64,000 nucleotides of DNA from Buchnera aphidicola (Chaetogeoica yunlongensis) (GCA_039829965.1 CP139909.1:434001-498000), one strand, 5' to 3'; shown: positions 1-10,486, counted from the first letter of the stretch. Notes: generated by a model from the sequence alone, not told the origin. Made by a program: numbers and translations.

Positions 1-1
1 A

Positions 2-1362
2 ATTGGATTTTTTTGGGGCGTTGGTTTATTTAGTAATGGAATATATTGGATTTATATAAGTCTTAGATTTTTATATAAAATTCCAACATGCACCTCATTA
101 CTAATATTACTTATATTAATAGCATATCTTTCACTCTATCCTATGCTATTTTCTATTATAATTACATATATACAATCTAAATTTAAATCTCAATTTTTTC
201 TTATTATATCATCTTCGTTATTGTGGATAATAATAGAATACATAAGAGAAAACTTATTTACTGGGTTTCCATGGCTAGAATTTGGTTATAGTCAAATAAA
301 TAGTCCTTTAAAAAATATTGCTCCAATTATGGGAATTCATGGAATTACTGTTATATTAATAACTATATCAGAACTACTATATTTATTCTTATTAAAAAAA
401 AAATACTATACTTATTGTCTTCCATAATCATTCTAATTATTTGCCATTTACTATCAACATTTTCATGGTATAAAAAAAATGAACTCAAACAAATAAATGT
501 TACTTTAGTACAACCAAATATAATTCCAAAAAAACAAATAACTACAAAAAACGTCATAAAAATACTAAACAAATATTTAAATATAATAAAACTAAATAAA
601 ATTAAAAATTCTTTAATAATTTTTCCTGAATCTTCTATTCCTAATTCTATAATTAATAGAAAAACTATATTAAACTTATTCAAAAAATCAATCAAAACAA
701 ATCATAACGTACTAATAACTGGTTGTATAAACAATTATATTAAAAATAGTAAAACATATAGCTATAATTCCATATTAATGATTACAGAAAAATCACATAT
801 ACAACATACAAAAATTATTTACAATAAATACCATTTAGTACCATTTGGTGAATATATTCCATTCTCTTTTCTATTTAAATATTTATTTAAAATATTTCTA
901 AATATTTCTATTAAATCACTTAATAAAGGTTCTTATATACAATTTCCAATAAGTATTAATAACTTATATTTTTCTACATCTATATGTTACGAAATTGCTT
1001 TCGGAAATCAAATTAGAAATAATTTTATTCCTAATGTTAATTATTTAATATCAATATCAAATAATGCTTGGTTTAAAAATTCTATTCAACCCTGGCAACA
1101 ATTCCAAATAGCCAGAATGCGAGCATTAGAATTAGGTAGACCATTATTATATAGTTCTAATACTGGTATTACAGCTATTATTAACGCAAACGGAACAATT
1201 AAAAACATAATACCACAATTTCAAGAAAAAATATTAAATGGAAACGTAAATTCTACCTCAGGTATTACACCATACTATAAATATGGAAATATCCCTTTAA
1301 TTTTAATTGAAATATATTTTATACTATACATAATTATAAATATTGATTTTAAAAAGCGATAG
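2..1362 (+). CDS. lnt: Apolipoprotein N-acyltransferase, 5' end outside window, frameshifted at a poly(A) run
   Basis: Lnt adds the third acyl chain to the N-terminal cysteine of lipoproteins at the inner membrane. The gene begins before the window. From base 2 the frame reads a hydrophobic N-terminal membrane part (IGFFWGVGLFSNGIYW) and runs to a stop at 425-427. The rest continues one frame over to 1362. The switch lies at ten A's (394-403): one extra A joins LFLLKKK to ILYLLSSIIILI without a stop. The downstream part is a nitrilase-like domain with all three catalytic residues in context: Glu in FPESSIPNS, Lys in YNKYHLVPFGEYIPF, Cys in TSICYEIAF. The protein is not visibly decayed apart from the shift, so I treat it as a gene possibly rescued by transcript slippage rather than a dead one. 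CyoA, further along, is a candidate substrate. Confidence 0.88.
394..403 (+). other. Run of 10 A at the lnt frameshift
   Basis: Ten A's sit exactly where the lnt frame changes. One A more or two fewer restores a single reading frame. Homopolymers of this length are known sites of RNA polymerase slippage in Buchnera. Confidence 0.8.
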
Positions 1363-1410
1363 AATTTTAATTTCAAATGAAAATTTATAAAACATGGGTT
1401 AACTAAAAAA

Positions 1411-3987
1411 ATGAAAACGGAATATTTTCCTCATAAAATTGAGCCACAAGTTCAAAAATTTTGGAAAGAACACAACACATTTAAAGTTACTGAAAACACT
1501 AAACAAAAAAAATTTTATTGTTTAGCTATGATCCCTTATCCTTCTGGAAAACTTCATATAGGGCACGTAAGAAATTATACAATTAGCGATGTTATTGCAA
1601 GATATCAGCGCATGTTAGGAAAAAATGTATTACATCCTGTAGGATGGGATGCATTCGGGTTACCAGCAGAAAATGCAGCTATACAAAATCAAACTCAACC
1701 TGATAAATGGACTTATGAAAATATTAAATACATGAAAAAACAATTAAAAAAATTAGGTTTTAGTTATGATTGGAATAGAGAAATAACTACATGTAAACCA
1801 GAGTACTACAAATGGGAACAATGGCTATTTATAAAACTATATAACAAAAAACTTATATATAAAAAAAAATCATGGGTTAATTGGTGTGAACATGATAAAA
1901 CAGTACTTGCTAATGAGCAGGTAATAAACAAATTATGTTGGCGTTGCAATAATAAAACAACAAAAAAAAAAATTTCTCAATGGTTCATTAAAATCACGCA
2001 ATATGCTGAAGAATTACTAAAAGACTTAAATAATTTACCAGATTGGCCTATTCAAGTTAAAAATATGCAGACTAAATGGATAGGAAAAAAAACTGGAATA
2101 AAAATAAAATTAGCACTATTAAACCAAAAAAAAACTTTATTCGCTTTTACATCAAGACCTGATACTTTAATGGGAGTAACTTTTATTATACTTTCTCCTT
2201 TTCATAAATTTTCAAAACAAATTTCTCGAAAAAATCCAAAAATTAAACAATTCATTAAACAATTTTTTGATATAAATATTTATAATGATATTTACAATGA
2301 AAATATAGGAATAAATACCAATGAATTCGCTATACATCCAATAACGAAAAAAAAAATACCGATATGGATTGCTAACTATATATCCATAAATTATGAAATT
2401 AAAGCAATGTTATGTACACCTGCACATAATCAAAACGATTTAAATTTTGCTATAAAATATAATTTAGAAATTAAAACGGTGATTTTAGATTCAAATAAAA
2501 CTATACCAGAAATAAAAGACACTGCTATGACGTACAAAGGAATACTTTTTAATTCTAAAATATATGATAATTTCAATAATGTAGAAGGATCATCAAAAAT
2601 AATTCAAGATTTAAAAAAAATGAAAATAAGTAAAAAAATTACTTATTATAAATTAAAAGACTGGGGAGTATCTAGACAAAGATCTTGGGGAACTCCTATT
2701 CCTATGGCCACTCTTCAAAACAAAAAAATAATTCCAATACCTGAAAAATATTTACCAATTTTATTATCTAAAAATCTAACAGTACAAAAAAAATCAAAAA
2801 AAAATATAAATAATAAAACAATCTACATTAACAAACAAAAAGCAATATGCGAATCTGATACTCTAGACACATTTCTAGCATCTTCATGGTATTATGCAAG
2901 ATTTACATGTACAAATTTTAATACAGGTATAATTGATAAAAATTTAGCTAATTATTGGCTTCCCATAGACCAATATATTGGAGGAATTGAACATGCTGTC
3001 ATGCATTTAATATATTTTAGATTTATACATAAAGTATTAAGAGATTTAGGATTAATTAAAACTAATGAACCAGTTAAAAAACTACTATGTCAAGGAATGG
3101 TATTATCTGATGCGTTTTATTATTTAAATGAAAAAAAACAAAAAAAATGGATTTCTGCTCAATCTATAAAAATAGAATATGATACTAATTTTAATATAAA
3201 ATCATCTTTTTATTTCGATAATAAAAAAATATTTCATGAAGGCATGATAAAAATGTCTAAATCAAAAAACAACGGCATAGAACCAGAAAATATAATTAAA
3301 AAATATGGCGCTGACACAATAAGATTATTTATCATGTTTGCGGCACCAGTTGAAGCAGACTTAGAATGGAAAGAATCAGGAGTAAAAGGAATACACAAAT
3401 TTTTAAAAAAACTATGGAAAATCTCTTATAATCATATTCAAAACTATAATTGCAAAATTAAACTTAAAATTAACGAACTAAACATAACACAACTAAAAAT
3501 TCGTTCCGATTTATATAAAACTATTAACATAGTTTCAAAAAATATTAATAAAACACAATCATTTCATATAGCTATCTCTAAAATTATGGAATTCGTAAAT
3601 AAATTAACATCTATACCATTAAATATAGAACAAAATCAAGCTATAATGCAAGAATCTTTATTAGCTATTATAAAAATGCTTTATCCCTTTGTTCCACATT
3701 TTAGCTTTATAATATGGAAATATCTATCCAATAAAAACAAAAATATTGATTTTATTTCATGGCCTAAAACAAATAAACAAGCGATTTTATTGAATTCTCA
3801 CTATACTATAATTATACAAATCAACGGAAAGATGAAACACAAAATATCCGTAAAAAAAAATATTTCTAAAGAAAAAATACTCAATATTGTATTTAAAGAA
3901 AAAAAAATAAAGAAATATGTAGAAATTGAATCTATAAAAAATGTTATCTATATCCCTAATAAAATAATAAATTTAGTTACAATTTAA
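1411..3987 (+). CDS. leuS: Leucyl-tRNA synthetase
   Basis: Charges tRNA-Leu with leucine in the cytoplasm. At 858 residues it is close to E. coli LeuS (860). The class I signatures are present: HIGH in PYPSGKLHIGHVRNYT near residue 45 and KMSKS in MIKMSKSKNNGIEP near 615. The zinc-type cysteines WCEHDKT and CWRCNNK follow, as in E. coli. The CP1 editing domain is present (TSRPDTLMG), but its second motif reads PAHNQND where E. coli has PGHDQRD. The essential last Asp is kept; the Gly, first Asp and Arg are changed. The start follows lnt by 48 bases and aligns with the E. coli N-terminus. It lies upstream of holA, as in E. coli, where lptE sits between them; lptE is absent here. Confidence 0.98.
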   Translation: MKTEYFPHKIEPQVQKFWKEHNTFKVTENTKQKKFYCLAMIPYPSGKLHIGHVRNYTISDVIARYQRMLGKNVLHPVGWDAFGLPAENAAIQNQTQPDKWTYENIKYMKKQLKKLGFSYDWNREITTCKPEYYKWEQWLFIKLYNKKLIYKKKSWVNWCEHDKTVLANEQVINKLCWRCNNKTTKKKISQWFIKITQYAEELLKDLNNLPDWPIQVKNMQTKWIGKKTGIKIKLALLNQKKTLFAFTSRPDTLMGVTFIILSPFHKFSKQISRKNPKIKQFIKQFFDINIYNDIYNENIGINTNEFAIHPITKKKIPIWIANYISINYEIKAMLCTPAHNQNDLNFAIKYNLEIKTVILDSNKTIPEIKDTAMTYKGILFNSKIYDNFNNVEGSSKIIQDLKKMKISKKITYYKLKDWGVSRQRSWGTPIPMATLQNKKIIPIPEKYLPILLSKNLTVQKKSKKNINNKTIYINKQKAICESDTLDTFLASSWYYARFTCTNFNTGIIDKNLANYWLPIDQYIGGIEHAVMHLIYFRFIHKVLRDLGLIKTNEPVKKLLCQGMVLSDAFYYLNEKKQKKWISAQSIKIEYDTNFNIKSSFYFDNKKIFHEGMIKMSKSKNNGIEPENIIKKYGADTIRLFIMFAAPVEADLEWKESGVKGIHKFLKKLWKISYNHIQNYNCKIKLKINELNITQLKIRSDLYKTINIVSKNINKTQSFHIAISKIMEFVNKLTSIPLNIEQNQAIMQESLLAIIKMLYPFVPHFSFIIWKYLSNKNKNIDFISWPKTNKQAILLNSHYTIIIQINGKMKHKISVKKNISKEKILNIVFKEKKIKKYVEIESIKNVIYIPNKIINLVTI

Positions 3988-4034
3988 CTAAATAAAATGT
4001 TTTTTTATTTTAAACAACACAAAACTATTCTTTT

Positions 4035-5033
4035 ATGCAAACAATTCATTCCGAAAATTTATTTCCATCTTTCTTTAAAAAATTAAGTCTTTACTATTTA
4101 ATTATAGGTGATATTGAATATCTTATTCAAACAAGCGAAAAAATTATACTAAATTTAGCAAAAAAAAATGGATTTCTAGAAAAATTAATAATAAAATTCG
4201 ATAATAATACTGATTTAGAAAATATATTATTTTCTATACAATCAAAAAATTTCTTTTTTAAAAAAAAAATTATATGTATTTTTTTAAAAAAAACATTATC
4301 AATACAAAAAATTCAAAAATTCTTATTTGAATTCAAAAAATATATTTCTATCGATGTATTATTAATAATTTATATAAATAAATTAAATAAATACATATTG
4401 AATAATATACAAAAAGAAAACTTAAATATACATGGAACATATATATTGTGTGATTCTCTAAATCATAAAAAATTATCTACTTGGATTAATAATAAAATTC
4501 AACATATAAATATAAATATAACTAATAATGCAAAAATATTTGCTCTAAATAATTGTCAAGGAAATATTTTATATTTAAATAACATATTAAATATTACATC
4601 ATTAATATGGACACACGAAAAGATTCACACTAAATTACTAACTTATGTAATAGATGATTTAACTATTTTTGATCCTCATCAATGGATAAACGCATTATTA
4701 AATAGCAATTTACTGCTATCACTTAGAATTCTAAACAGACTACATGATTTAAATGTTAATCCTATAATATTAATACGAATCTTACAAAATAATTTACTAA
4801 CAATATTACTAATACAAAGAGAACACAAAAAAAATTATGTATGTATCTTAAAAAAAAGAAATATTAAAAAAAATAAATATACATCATTAATAAATTTTTC
4901 AGAAAACAAAAATTTTAAAATTATTCATAAAGCATTTAAATTATTAGTATCTATTGAAATGAAAATAAAAAATAATAATATTCAATTAGCATGGCTTCAA
5001 TTAACAACTTTATCTTTTATACTATGTTCATAA
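4035..5033 (+). CDS. holA: DNA polymerase III delta subunit
   Basis: The delta subunit of the clamp loader opens the beta clamp so that it can be placed on DNA. At 332 residues it is close to E. coli HolA (343). It is strongly diverged and lysine-rich. Matches to the family include YYLIIGDIEYLIQTSE near the N-terminus, ALNNCQGNILYLNNIL near 170, and DPHQWINALL with NPIILIRILQNNLL in the C-terminal collar domain. It lies 47 bases after leuS, as expected from the E. coli leuS-holA order. Delta has no ATP-binding motif in E. coli either, so its absence is normal. It partners with DnaX, encoded at 42.1 kb. Confidence 0.9.
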   Translation: MQTIHSENLFPSFFKKLSLYYLIIGDIEYLIQTSEKIILNLAKKNGFLEKLIIKFDNNTDLENILFSIQSKNFFFKKKIICIFLKKTLSIQKIQKFLFEFKKYISIDVLLIIYINKLNKYILNNIQKENLNIHGTYILCDSLNHKKLSTWINNKIQHININITNNAKIFALNNCQGNILYLNNILNITSLIWTHEKIHTKLLTYVIDDLTIFDPHQWINALLNSNLLLSLRILNRLHDLNVNPIILIRILQNNLLTILLIQREHKKNYVCILKKRNIKKNKYTSLINFSENKNFKIIHKAFKLLVSIEMKIKNNNIQLAWLQLTTLSFILCS

Positions 5034-5367
5034 AAAAATTTTATTATCTTAATCTTTAAGATGGCTATGTATATCATTTATATAAAATATAAAGCTTAAT
5101 AAATTTAACGTATAATTATTTTAAAAAAAACTAAAGATATTTTCAGATAAAACTATTTCAAAATAAAATAGTATTATTATCCCTATAATTTTCTAATTTT
5201 TATAAATAAAAATAACTTTAATAAAATTCAATACTCAATATCTATTGTTTTAAATTATTTTAATTAATTATAAAATATATAAAAATTTTTATATCAATAA
5301 ACAAAATAAAATATATTTATAATAAAAATTTATAATACAAAAAAAAATTCATTTTAATTTATAAAAT
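5034..5367 (+). other. Spacer holA-tusA, no gene seen
   Basis: This is 334 bases of A/T-rich sequence with no frame I can match to a protein. In E. coli nadD follows holA; I looked for its nucleotide-binding motif and did not find it. A 7-base hairpin with a 3-base loop (5046-5062) just after holA could be a weak terminator. Confidence 0.6.
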
Positions 5368-5613
5368 ATGAACAAAAAACAAGATTATTTCTTAGATTTA
5401 AGAAAATTGCGGTGTCCAGAACCAATAATGTTAATAAGAAAAAAAATGAGAGAAATTAACTTTGGAAATACACTACTTATATTATCAGATGATCCATCAA
5501 CTATACGAGACATCCCAAAATACTGTCAATATTTAAATCATAAATTATTAAAAATAAATACAAAAAATATATTTTTTCAATTTTTAATAAAAAAATGTAA
5601 TAAAAAAATATAA
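5368..5613 (+). CDS. tusA: Sulfur carrier protein TusA
   Basis: TusA accepts sulfur from the cysteine desulfurase IscS and passes it into the Tus relay, which makes the 2-thiouridine at tRNA wobble positions. At 81 residues it matches the full E. coli length. The CPxP motif is intact in KLRCPEPIMLIRKK, which contains the persulfide cysteine. LILSDDPSTIRDIPKYC also matches the family closely. tusE, another relay member, is encoded at 25.5 kb, so the pathway appears kept. The gene stands alone between long spacers and shares a convergent terminator with asd. Confidence 0.95.
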   Translation: MNKKQDYFLDLRKLRCPEPIMLIRKKMREINFGNTLLILSDDPSTIRDIPKYCQYLNHKLLKINTKNIFFQFLIKKCNKKI

Positions 5614-5706
5614 TCTTACTATAAAATATACTTATAAAAAAATCCAATCTCATTTTAAAATAAATATAGCTTAATAATAAAACTACTAACTTTCTTTCAA
5701 AAAAAA

Positions 5707-5745
5707 TCACTAACAATTATTAATTACTTTAATAGTTGCTAGTGA
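5707..5745. terminator. Bidirectional hairpin between tusA and asd
   Basis: A near-perfect inverted repeat (TCACTAACAATTATTA paired with TAATAGTTGCTAGTGA, two mismatches or wobbles) lies between two convergent genes. The left flank carries a run of A, giving a U tract to transcripts from asd. It is the only strong hairpin in this 147-base gap. Confidence 0.7.
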
Positions 5746-5760
5746 ATAAAATATTTTAAA

Positions 5761-6873
5761 TTAAATTAAAATTTTTAACATTCTACGCAACGGCTCCGCA
5801 GCTCCCCATAACAATTGATCACCTACAGTAAAAGCAGATAAATATTTATTTCCCATATTTAATTTTCTTAATCTTCCAATAGGTATACTTAAAGTACCAG
5901 TTACTGCTGTAGGAGTGAGTTCAAAAATGGAATCACGCTTATTATTAGGAATTATTTTTATCCAAGAATTGTGATTAAATAATAATTGTTCAATTTCATG
6001 AATAGTAATATCCTTTTTTAATTTTATAAAAAAAGATTGACTATGACAACGTAATGATCCAATTCGAACACATAAACCATCAATTAAAATTTTTGGATTA
6101 CACATTAAAATTTTATTCGCTTCTTCTTGAATTTTCCATTCTTCACGAGTTTGTCCATTATTTTGTTTTATATCAATCCAAGGTATTAAACTACCTGCTA
6201 AAGGAACTTCAAAATTATTTTTAGGAAAATTAATAGAACGACTAATCCAAGAAACTTTTTTTTCTATGTCTAAAACAGTTTTAGCAGGGTTCTCTAAATC
6301 ATCAGCGATAGTATTATGTATAACACCCATTTGTATTAACAACTCTAAAATATGTCTAGCACCACTTCCTGAAGCTGCTTGATATGTTGATACCATAATC
6401 CATTCTATTAAATTTTCTGTAAATAAACCTCCTAAAGACATTAACATTAAACTTACAGTACAATTTCCTCCTACAAATGTCTTTATACCAAAGTCAATTG
6501 ATTGTTTTATTAAATCATAATTAACAGGATCTAATACTATTACTGCTTCTTTGTTCATTCTTAATATTGATGCAGCATCTATCCAATATCCATTCCAACC
6601 ACTATTGCGTAATTTATAATATACCTGGTTCGTATAATTACTACCTTGACATGAAATAATAATATCTAATTCTTTTAAAATATCAATATCATAAGCGTCT
6701 TGTAATATACCAAAATATTTTCCACTAATTATTGGACCATTTTTATATTTTTGAGAAGTAGAAAAAAAAATAGGATCGAAACACTGAAAATCGTTTTCGT
6801 GAATCATACGATCCACTAATACAGAACCAACCATACCTCTCCAACCAACTAATCCAACACGTTTTTTCATCAA
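5761..6873 (-). CDS. asd: Aspartate-semialdehyde dehydrogenase
   Basis: Reduces aspartyl phosphate to aspartate semialdehyde with NADPH. This is the branch point to lysine and diaminopimelate, threonine and methionine, and so part of the amino-acid supply to the host. At 370 residues it is near E. coli Asd (367). The NADP-binding start [16 protein letters not shown], the active-site cysteine in [16 protein letters not shown] (about 135), and the C-terminal [16 protein letters not shown] are all present. Two Met codons begin the frame (6873 and 6870); either could start. It is divergent from yhgN. Confidence 0.98.
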   Translation of the reverse strand: MMKKRVGLVGWRGMVGSVLVDRMIHENDFQCFDPIFFSTSQKYKNGPIISGKYFGILQDAYDIDILKELDIIISCQGSNYTNQVYYKLRNSGWNGYWIDAASILRMNKEAVIVLDPVNYDLIKQSIDFGIKTFVGGNCTVSLMLMSLGGLFTENLIEWIMVSTYQAASGSGARHILELLIQMGVIHNTIADDLENPAKTVLDIEKKVSWISRSINFPKNNFEVPLAGSLIPWIDIKQNNGQTREEWKIQEEANKILMCNPKILIDGLCVRIGSLRCHSQSFFIKLKKDITIHEIEQLLFNHNSWIKIIPNNKRDSIFELTPTAVTGTLSIPIGRLRKLNMGNKYLSAFTVGDQLLWGAAEPLRRMLKILI

Positions 6874-7241
6874 ATAAAATATCCAATTAATTAAAAATTA
6901 TTCATTTTTTTAAAATAATTAAAGTAATACACCATAATAAATAAAATTTATATATTTGTATAAAAACACAAAAACAATTGTATTTTATATGTTATATTTA
7001 ATTTATTACACTACTTATATTAAAATTTTTTATATATTCATAATATTAAATTCATACTATATATTACATAAAATTTATTTAAAATAATTATAATACAAAT
7101 TAAAAATTATGTATTAAATACAAATTAAAGTATTCTATTAAACCATAAAATTTTACAAAATTATAAAATATTTTAAATTAATTACTATATAAATATTACA
7201 TATTAACTTATCATTATTCTATTTATTAGGAAACATCCACT
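6874..7241. promoter_or_regulatory. Divergent asd/yhgN intergenic region
   Basis: This is 368 bases of A/T-rich DNA that must hold the promoters of both asd (leftward) and yhgN (rightward). I could not single out a -35/-10 pair above background. TTAGGAAAC before the yhgN ATG is a usable ribosome binding site. Confidence 0.4.
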
Positions 7242-7844
7242 ATGACAGAAATAATTTCTGAAACAACTTTGTTAATTTTAATTATGGATCCTCTAGGAAA
7301 TCTTCCTATATTTATGTCTATATTAAAATATTTAGAACCTAAAAGAAGAAAAAAAATATTAATTCGAGAAATGATAATTGCTCTACTAATTATGTTATTA
7401 TTCCTGTTTTCAGGAGAAAAAATTTTATCAGTATTAAATTTACAAGCTGAAACAGTATCTATCTCTGGAGGAATAATATTATTTTTGTTAGCAATAAAAA
7501 TGATTTTTCCAAAATCTGAAAACAATAATAAAAATTCTAATGATGTTCTCAAAAAAGAAGAACCATTTTTAGTACCTTTAGCAATTCCTTTGGTTGCTGG
7601 ACCATCACTTTTAGCAACATTAATTCTATTATCACACCAACATCCTAAAAATCTTTTATATTTAGTAGGAGCATTATTTATAGCTTGGATTACAACAGTA
7701 ATAATTTTACTACTATCTGATATTTTTTTACGTTTGTTCGGATCAAAAGGAATAAATGCTTTAGAACGATTAATGGGATTAATTTTAATAATGTTATCTA
7801 TTCAAATGTTTTTAGATGGCATAAAATCATGGTTACATACATAA
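7242..7844 (+). CDS. yhgN: MarC-family inner membrane protein YhgN
   Basis: This is an integral membrane protein of the MarC/UPF0056 family; its function is not established. At 200 residues it matches E. coli YhgN (197). About six hydrophobic segments are visible. The family's conserved MDPLGNLPIFMSILK is near residue 17 and PLAIPLVAGPSLLATLILL near 110. AGGAAAC lies upstream of the ATG with normal spacing. Adjacency to asd matches the usual enterobacterial neighbourhood. Confidence 0.95.
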   Translation: MTEIISETTLLILIMDPLGNLPIFMSILKYLEPKRRKKILIREMIIALLIMLLFLFSGEKILSVLNLQAETVSISGGIILFLLAIKMIFPKSENNNKNSNDVLKKEEPFLVPLAIPLVAGPSLLATLILLSHQHPKNLLYLVGALFIAWITTVIILLLSDIFLRLFGSKGINALERLMGLILIMLSIQMFLDGIKSWLHT

Positions 7845-8077
7845 TAATATTATTAATTTTAACATTCAAATAAAATATATAAAAATCAGTTCCTTTTGTT
7901 TAAAAAAAAATAATAATTTAAAAATTTTTAAATATTTCAATTTAATTTAAATATTCAATATTTAACATGATATTTTAAAAATTTTTTAATTATCAATACA
8001 CAAGCAATTATTAATTTTATAATATAAAAATCACAATATTAAGTATTTCTATTAAATAAAATTACATGGTAAAAATT

Positions 8078-9256
8078 ATGCCTACTATAAAAATTACTGA
8101 TCTTAATCTTAAAAATAAAAAAATACTAATTCGTTCAGATTTAAACGTTCCAATACAAAACGAAAAAATTTTATCTCATACACGTATTCATGCATCACTT
8201 CCAACGATACAATTTGCTCTTAAAAACAAAGCTAAAGTAATTGTTGCTTCACATTTAGGAAGACCAATTGAAGGAAAACATGAAAAAAAATTTTCATTGT
8301 TTCCTATTTTTAAATATATTAAAAAAATATTACCCGATACTAATGTATACTTTATTAAAAAATTTACTGATAATATTAAAATACAACCTGGAGAATTAGC
8401 CATATTAGAAAATGTTAGGTTAAATATTGGAGAAACAAAAAATGATACAAATTTATCTAAAAAATATGCAACATTATGTGATATATTTGTTATGGATGCT
8501 TTTGGCACTATACATAGAGATGAATCATCTACAAACGGAATAATAAAGTATTCTAATATTGCATGTTGTGGATTATTATTAACATCAGAATTAAAAGCTT
8601 TAAAAAAAGCTTTAAAAAATCCAGAAAGACCTATGATATCAATAGTTGGAGGAGCAAAAGTATCAACAAAATTTAATACATTAACTGAGTTAGCAAAAAT
8701 TTCAGATAATTTAATAGTAGGAGGAGGAATTGCGAATACATTTATAGCTATCAATCATAATGTTGGAAAATCTCTCTATGAACCTAAGTTCATAAATCAG
8801 GCTAAATTATTAAATAAACACTATAATATTTTTATTCCAACCGATTCTAGAGTTAAAAATACGTTAAAAAATGATAACTTTGCTATAATAAAAAAAGTAT
8901 CTGATATTAATTCTAATGATGAAATTATGGATTTTGGAGATACTAGTATCATAAATATGAAAAATATAATTAAAACAGCAAAAACCATCTTATGGAATGG
9001 ACCAATTGGTGTCTTTGAATTTAAAAATTTTAGAAAAGGCACACAAGAATTATCTAAAGCGATTGCCTCTAGTAACGCGTTCTCTATAGCAGGTGGTGGA
9101 GATACATTATCTGCCATTGAAAAATTTAAAATACAAAATAAAATTTCATATATTTCTACAGGAGGAGGATCATTTTTAAAATTTTTAGAAGGAAAAAACT
9201 TTAACATAATTAAATTACTAAAAAAACATTTTGAAAAACAAAAAATTAATAATTAA
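8078..9256 (+). CDS. pgk: Phosphoglycerate kinase
   Basis: Transfers phosphate from 1,3-bisphosphoglycerate to ADP in glycolysis. The N-terminal signature LIRSDLNVPIQN, the SHLGRP motif, the hinge region VGGAKVSTKFNTL, and the nucleotide-binding GGGDTLSAIEKF and STGGGSFLKFLEG are all present. I place the start at ATG 8078 because PTIKITDLNL then aligns with the start of E. coli Pgk. An in-frame ATG at 8066 would add only four residues. The protein is 392 residues against 387 in E. coli. fbaA follows 75 bases later, the order seen in E. coli (pgk-fbaA). Confidence 0.97.
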   Translation: MPTIKITDLNLKNKKILIRSDLNVPIQNEKILSHTRIHASLPTIQFALKNKAKVIVASHLGRPIEGKHEKKFSLFPIFKYIKKILPDTNVYFIKKFTDNIKIQPGELAILENVRLNIGETKNDTNLSKKYATLCDIFVMDAFGTIHRDESSTNGIIKYSNIACCGLLLTSELKALKKALKNPERPMISIVGGAKVSTKFNTLTELAKISDNLIVGGGIANTFIAINHNVGKSLYEPKFINQAKLLNKHYNIFIPTDSRVKNTLKNDNFAIIKKVSDINSNDEIMDFGDTSIINMKNIIKTAKTILWNGPIGVFEFKNFRKGTQELSKAIASSNAFSIAGGGDTLSAIEKFKIQNKISYISTGGGSFLKFLEGKNFNIIKLLKKHFEKQKINN

Positions 9257-9331
9257 TTATTAATTATACATATAACTATTAATTGTTAATTAATTATAAG
9301 CTATCTTACTATTAGGTTAATTTAATTCATC

Positions 9332-10411
9332 ATGTGCAATATTTTAAATCACATAAAACCTGGCGTGTTAACAGGGAAAGAAGCACTAAAATTATTTGAA
9401 ATAGCAAAAAAAAATAAGTTTGCTATACCAGCAATAAATTGTATAAATACAGATTCTATTAATATAGTATTAGAAACAGCTAAGATAGTTAAAAGTCCAG
9501 TTATTATACAATTTTCTTATGGCGGTTCAGAATTTATTTCAGGGTTAGGATTAGAAAAACATAAACAGCACAAACGAGCTATTTTAGGAGCACTATCAGG
9601 AGCACAACACGTTCATATAATGGCAAAAAACTATCAAGTGCCAGTAATTTTACACACAGATCACTGCCACAAAAAAATACTTCCATGGATAGATGAATTA
9701 ATTAAAATAGGAACAAAATATTTTAATAAACACAATAAACCTTTATTTACATCTCATATGATTGATTTATCTAATGAAAATCTAGATTATAATATTCATA
9801 TTTGTTCAAAATATTTAAAAAAAATCAAACAAATAAATATGATATTGGAAATAGAACTAGGATGTACAGGAGGTGAAGAAGATGGAATAAATAATACTGA
9901 AATAAAAAAATCACTGCTATACACTAAACCAAATGAAGTTAACTATGCATATGAATATCTTTCTAAAACTGGACCAGAATTTATCATAGCAGCATCTTTT
10001 GGAAATGTACATGGAGTATATCAAAAAGGAAATATTAATTTACAACCAAATATTTTAAAACAATCACAAAAATATGTAAGTACAAAACATAATTTACCAC
10101 ATAATCCATTAAATTTTGTATTTCACGGAGGTTCTGGATCTTCTACATATGATATAAAAAAATCTATAGATTATGGAGTAATTAAAATGAATATTGATAC
10201 TGATATACAATGGGCTACTTGGAAAGGAATTTTAAATTTTTATAAAATAAATAAAGAATATTTGCATAGTCAAATAGGTAATTCAAACAATCAAAATATA
10301 CCTAATAAAAAATATTATGATCCAAGAACATGGATACGATTTTCTCAAAATTTTGTATTTCAATATTTAAAAGAAAAATTTTATATATTAAATGCTTACA
10401 ATTTATTATAA
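9332..10411 (+). CDS. fbaA: Fructose-bisphosphate aldolase, class II
   Basis: Zinc-dependent aldolase of glycolysis that splits fructose-1,6-bisphosphate. Its length (359) equals that of E. coli FbaA. The catalytic Asp and zinc His are in VILHTDHCHKKILPW near 110. Other ligand regions are LEIELGCTGGEEDG (about 173), GNVHGVYQKGNI (about 226) and VFHGGSGSSTYDIKK (about 263). NIDTDIQWATW near 288 supplies substrate contacts. A hairpin terminator follows at 10448-10486, so pgk and fbaA probably form one unit ending there. Confidence 0.98.
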   Translation: MCNILNHIKPGVLTGKEALKLFEIAKKNKFAIPAINCINTDSINIVLETAKIVKSPVIIQFSYGGSEFISGLGLEKHKQHKRAILGALSGAQHVHIMAKNYQVPVILHTDHCHKKILPWIDELIKIGTKYFNKHNKPLFTSHMIDLSNENLDYNIHICSKYLKKIKQINMILEIELGCTGGEEDGINNTEIKKSLLYTKPNEVNYAYEYLSKTGPEFIIAASFGNVHGVYQKGNINLQPNILKQSQKYVSTKHNLPHNPLNFVFHGGSGSSTYDIKKSIDYGVIKMNIDTDIQWATWKGILNFYKINKEYLHSQIGNSNNQNIPNKKYYDPRTWIRFSQNFVFQYLKEKFYILNAYNLL

Positions 10412-10447
10412 AATTTAAAACACATTATTAAATATTAGAAATTACTA

Positions 10448-10486
10448 AAAATTAGAGAAGAATTATATCACACTCTCTCTAATTTT
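10448..10486 (+). terminator. Hairpin after fbaA
   Basis: AAAATTAGAGA pairs perfectly with TCTCTAATTTT (11 bp), 36 bases after the fbaA stop. It sits before mscS, so it probably separates the two transcripts. The U tract is short and part of the stem. Confidence 0.6.

Noticed and set aside
363..695. A 110-residue minus-strand frame opposite lnt
   Set aside because: Antisense to the catalytic domain of Lnt and composed of Phe/Ile/Leu runs produced by A/T bias.
143..1362. Two separate genes (94 and 315 residues) at the left edge
   Set aside because: They are consecutive parts of one Lnt protein; the second begins at a TTG inside a membrane segment and the break falls at the 10-A run.
8188..9207. 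Long minus-strand frames opposite pgk (up to 188 residues)
   Set aside because: Antisense shadows of a strongly conserved gene; low-complexity composition and no family match.
9250..9299. TTAAT-rich inverted repeat after pgk
   Set aside because: A/T-only symmetry of this kind arises by chance at this base composition; not reported as a terminator.
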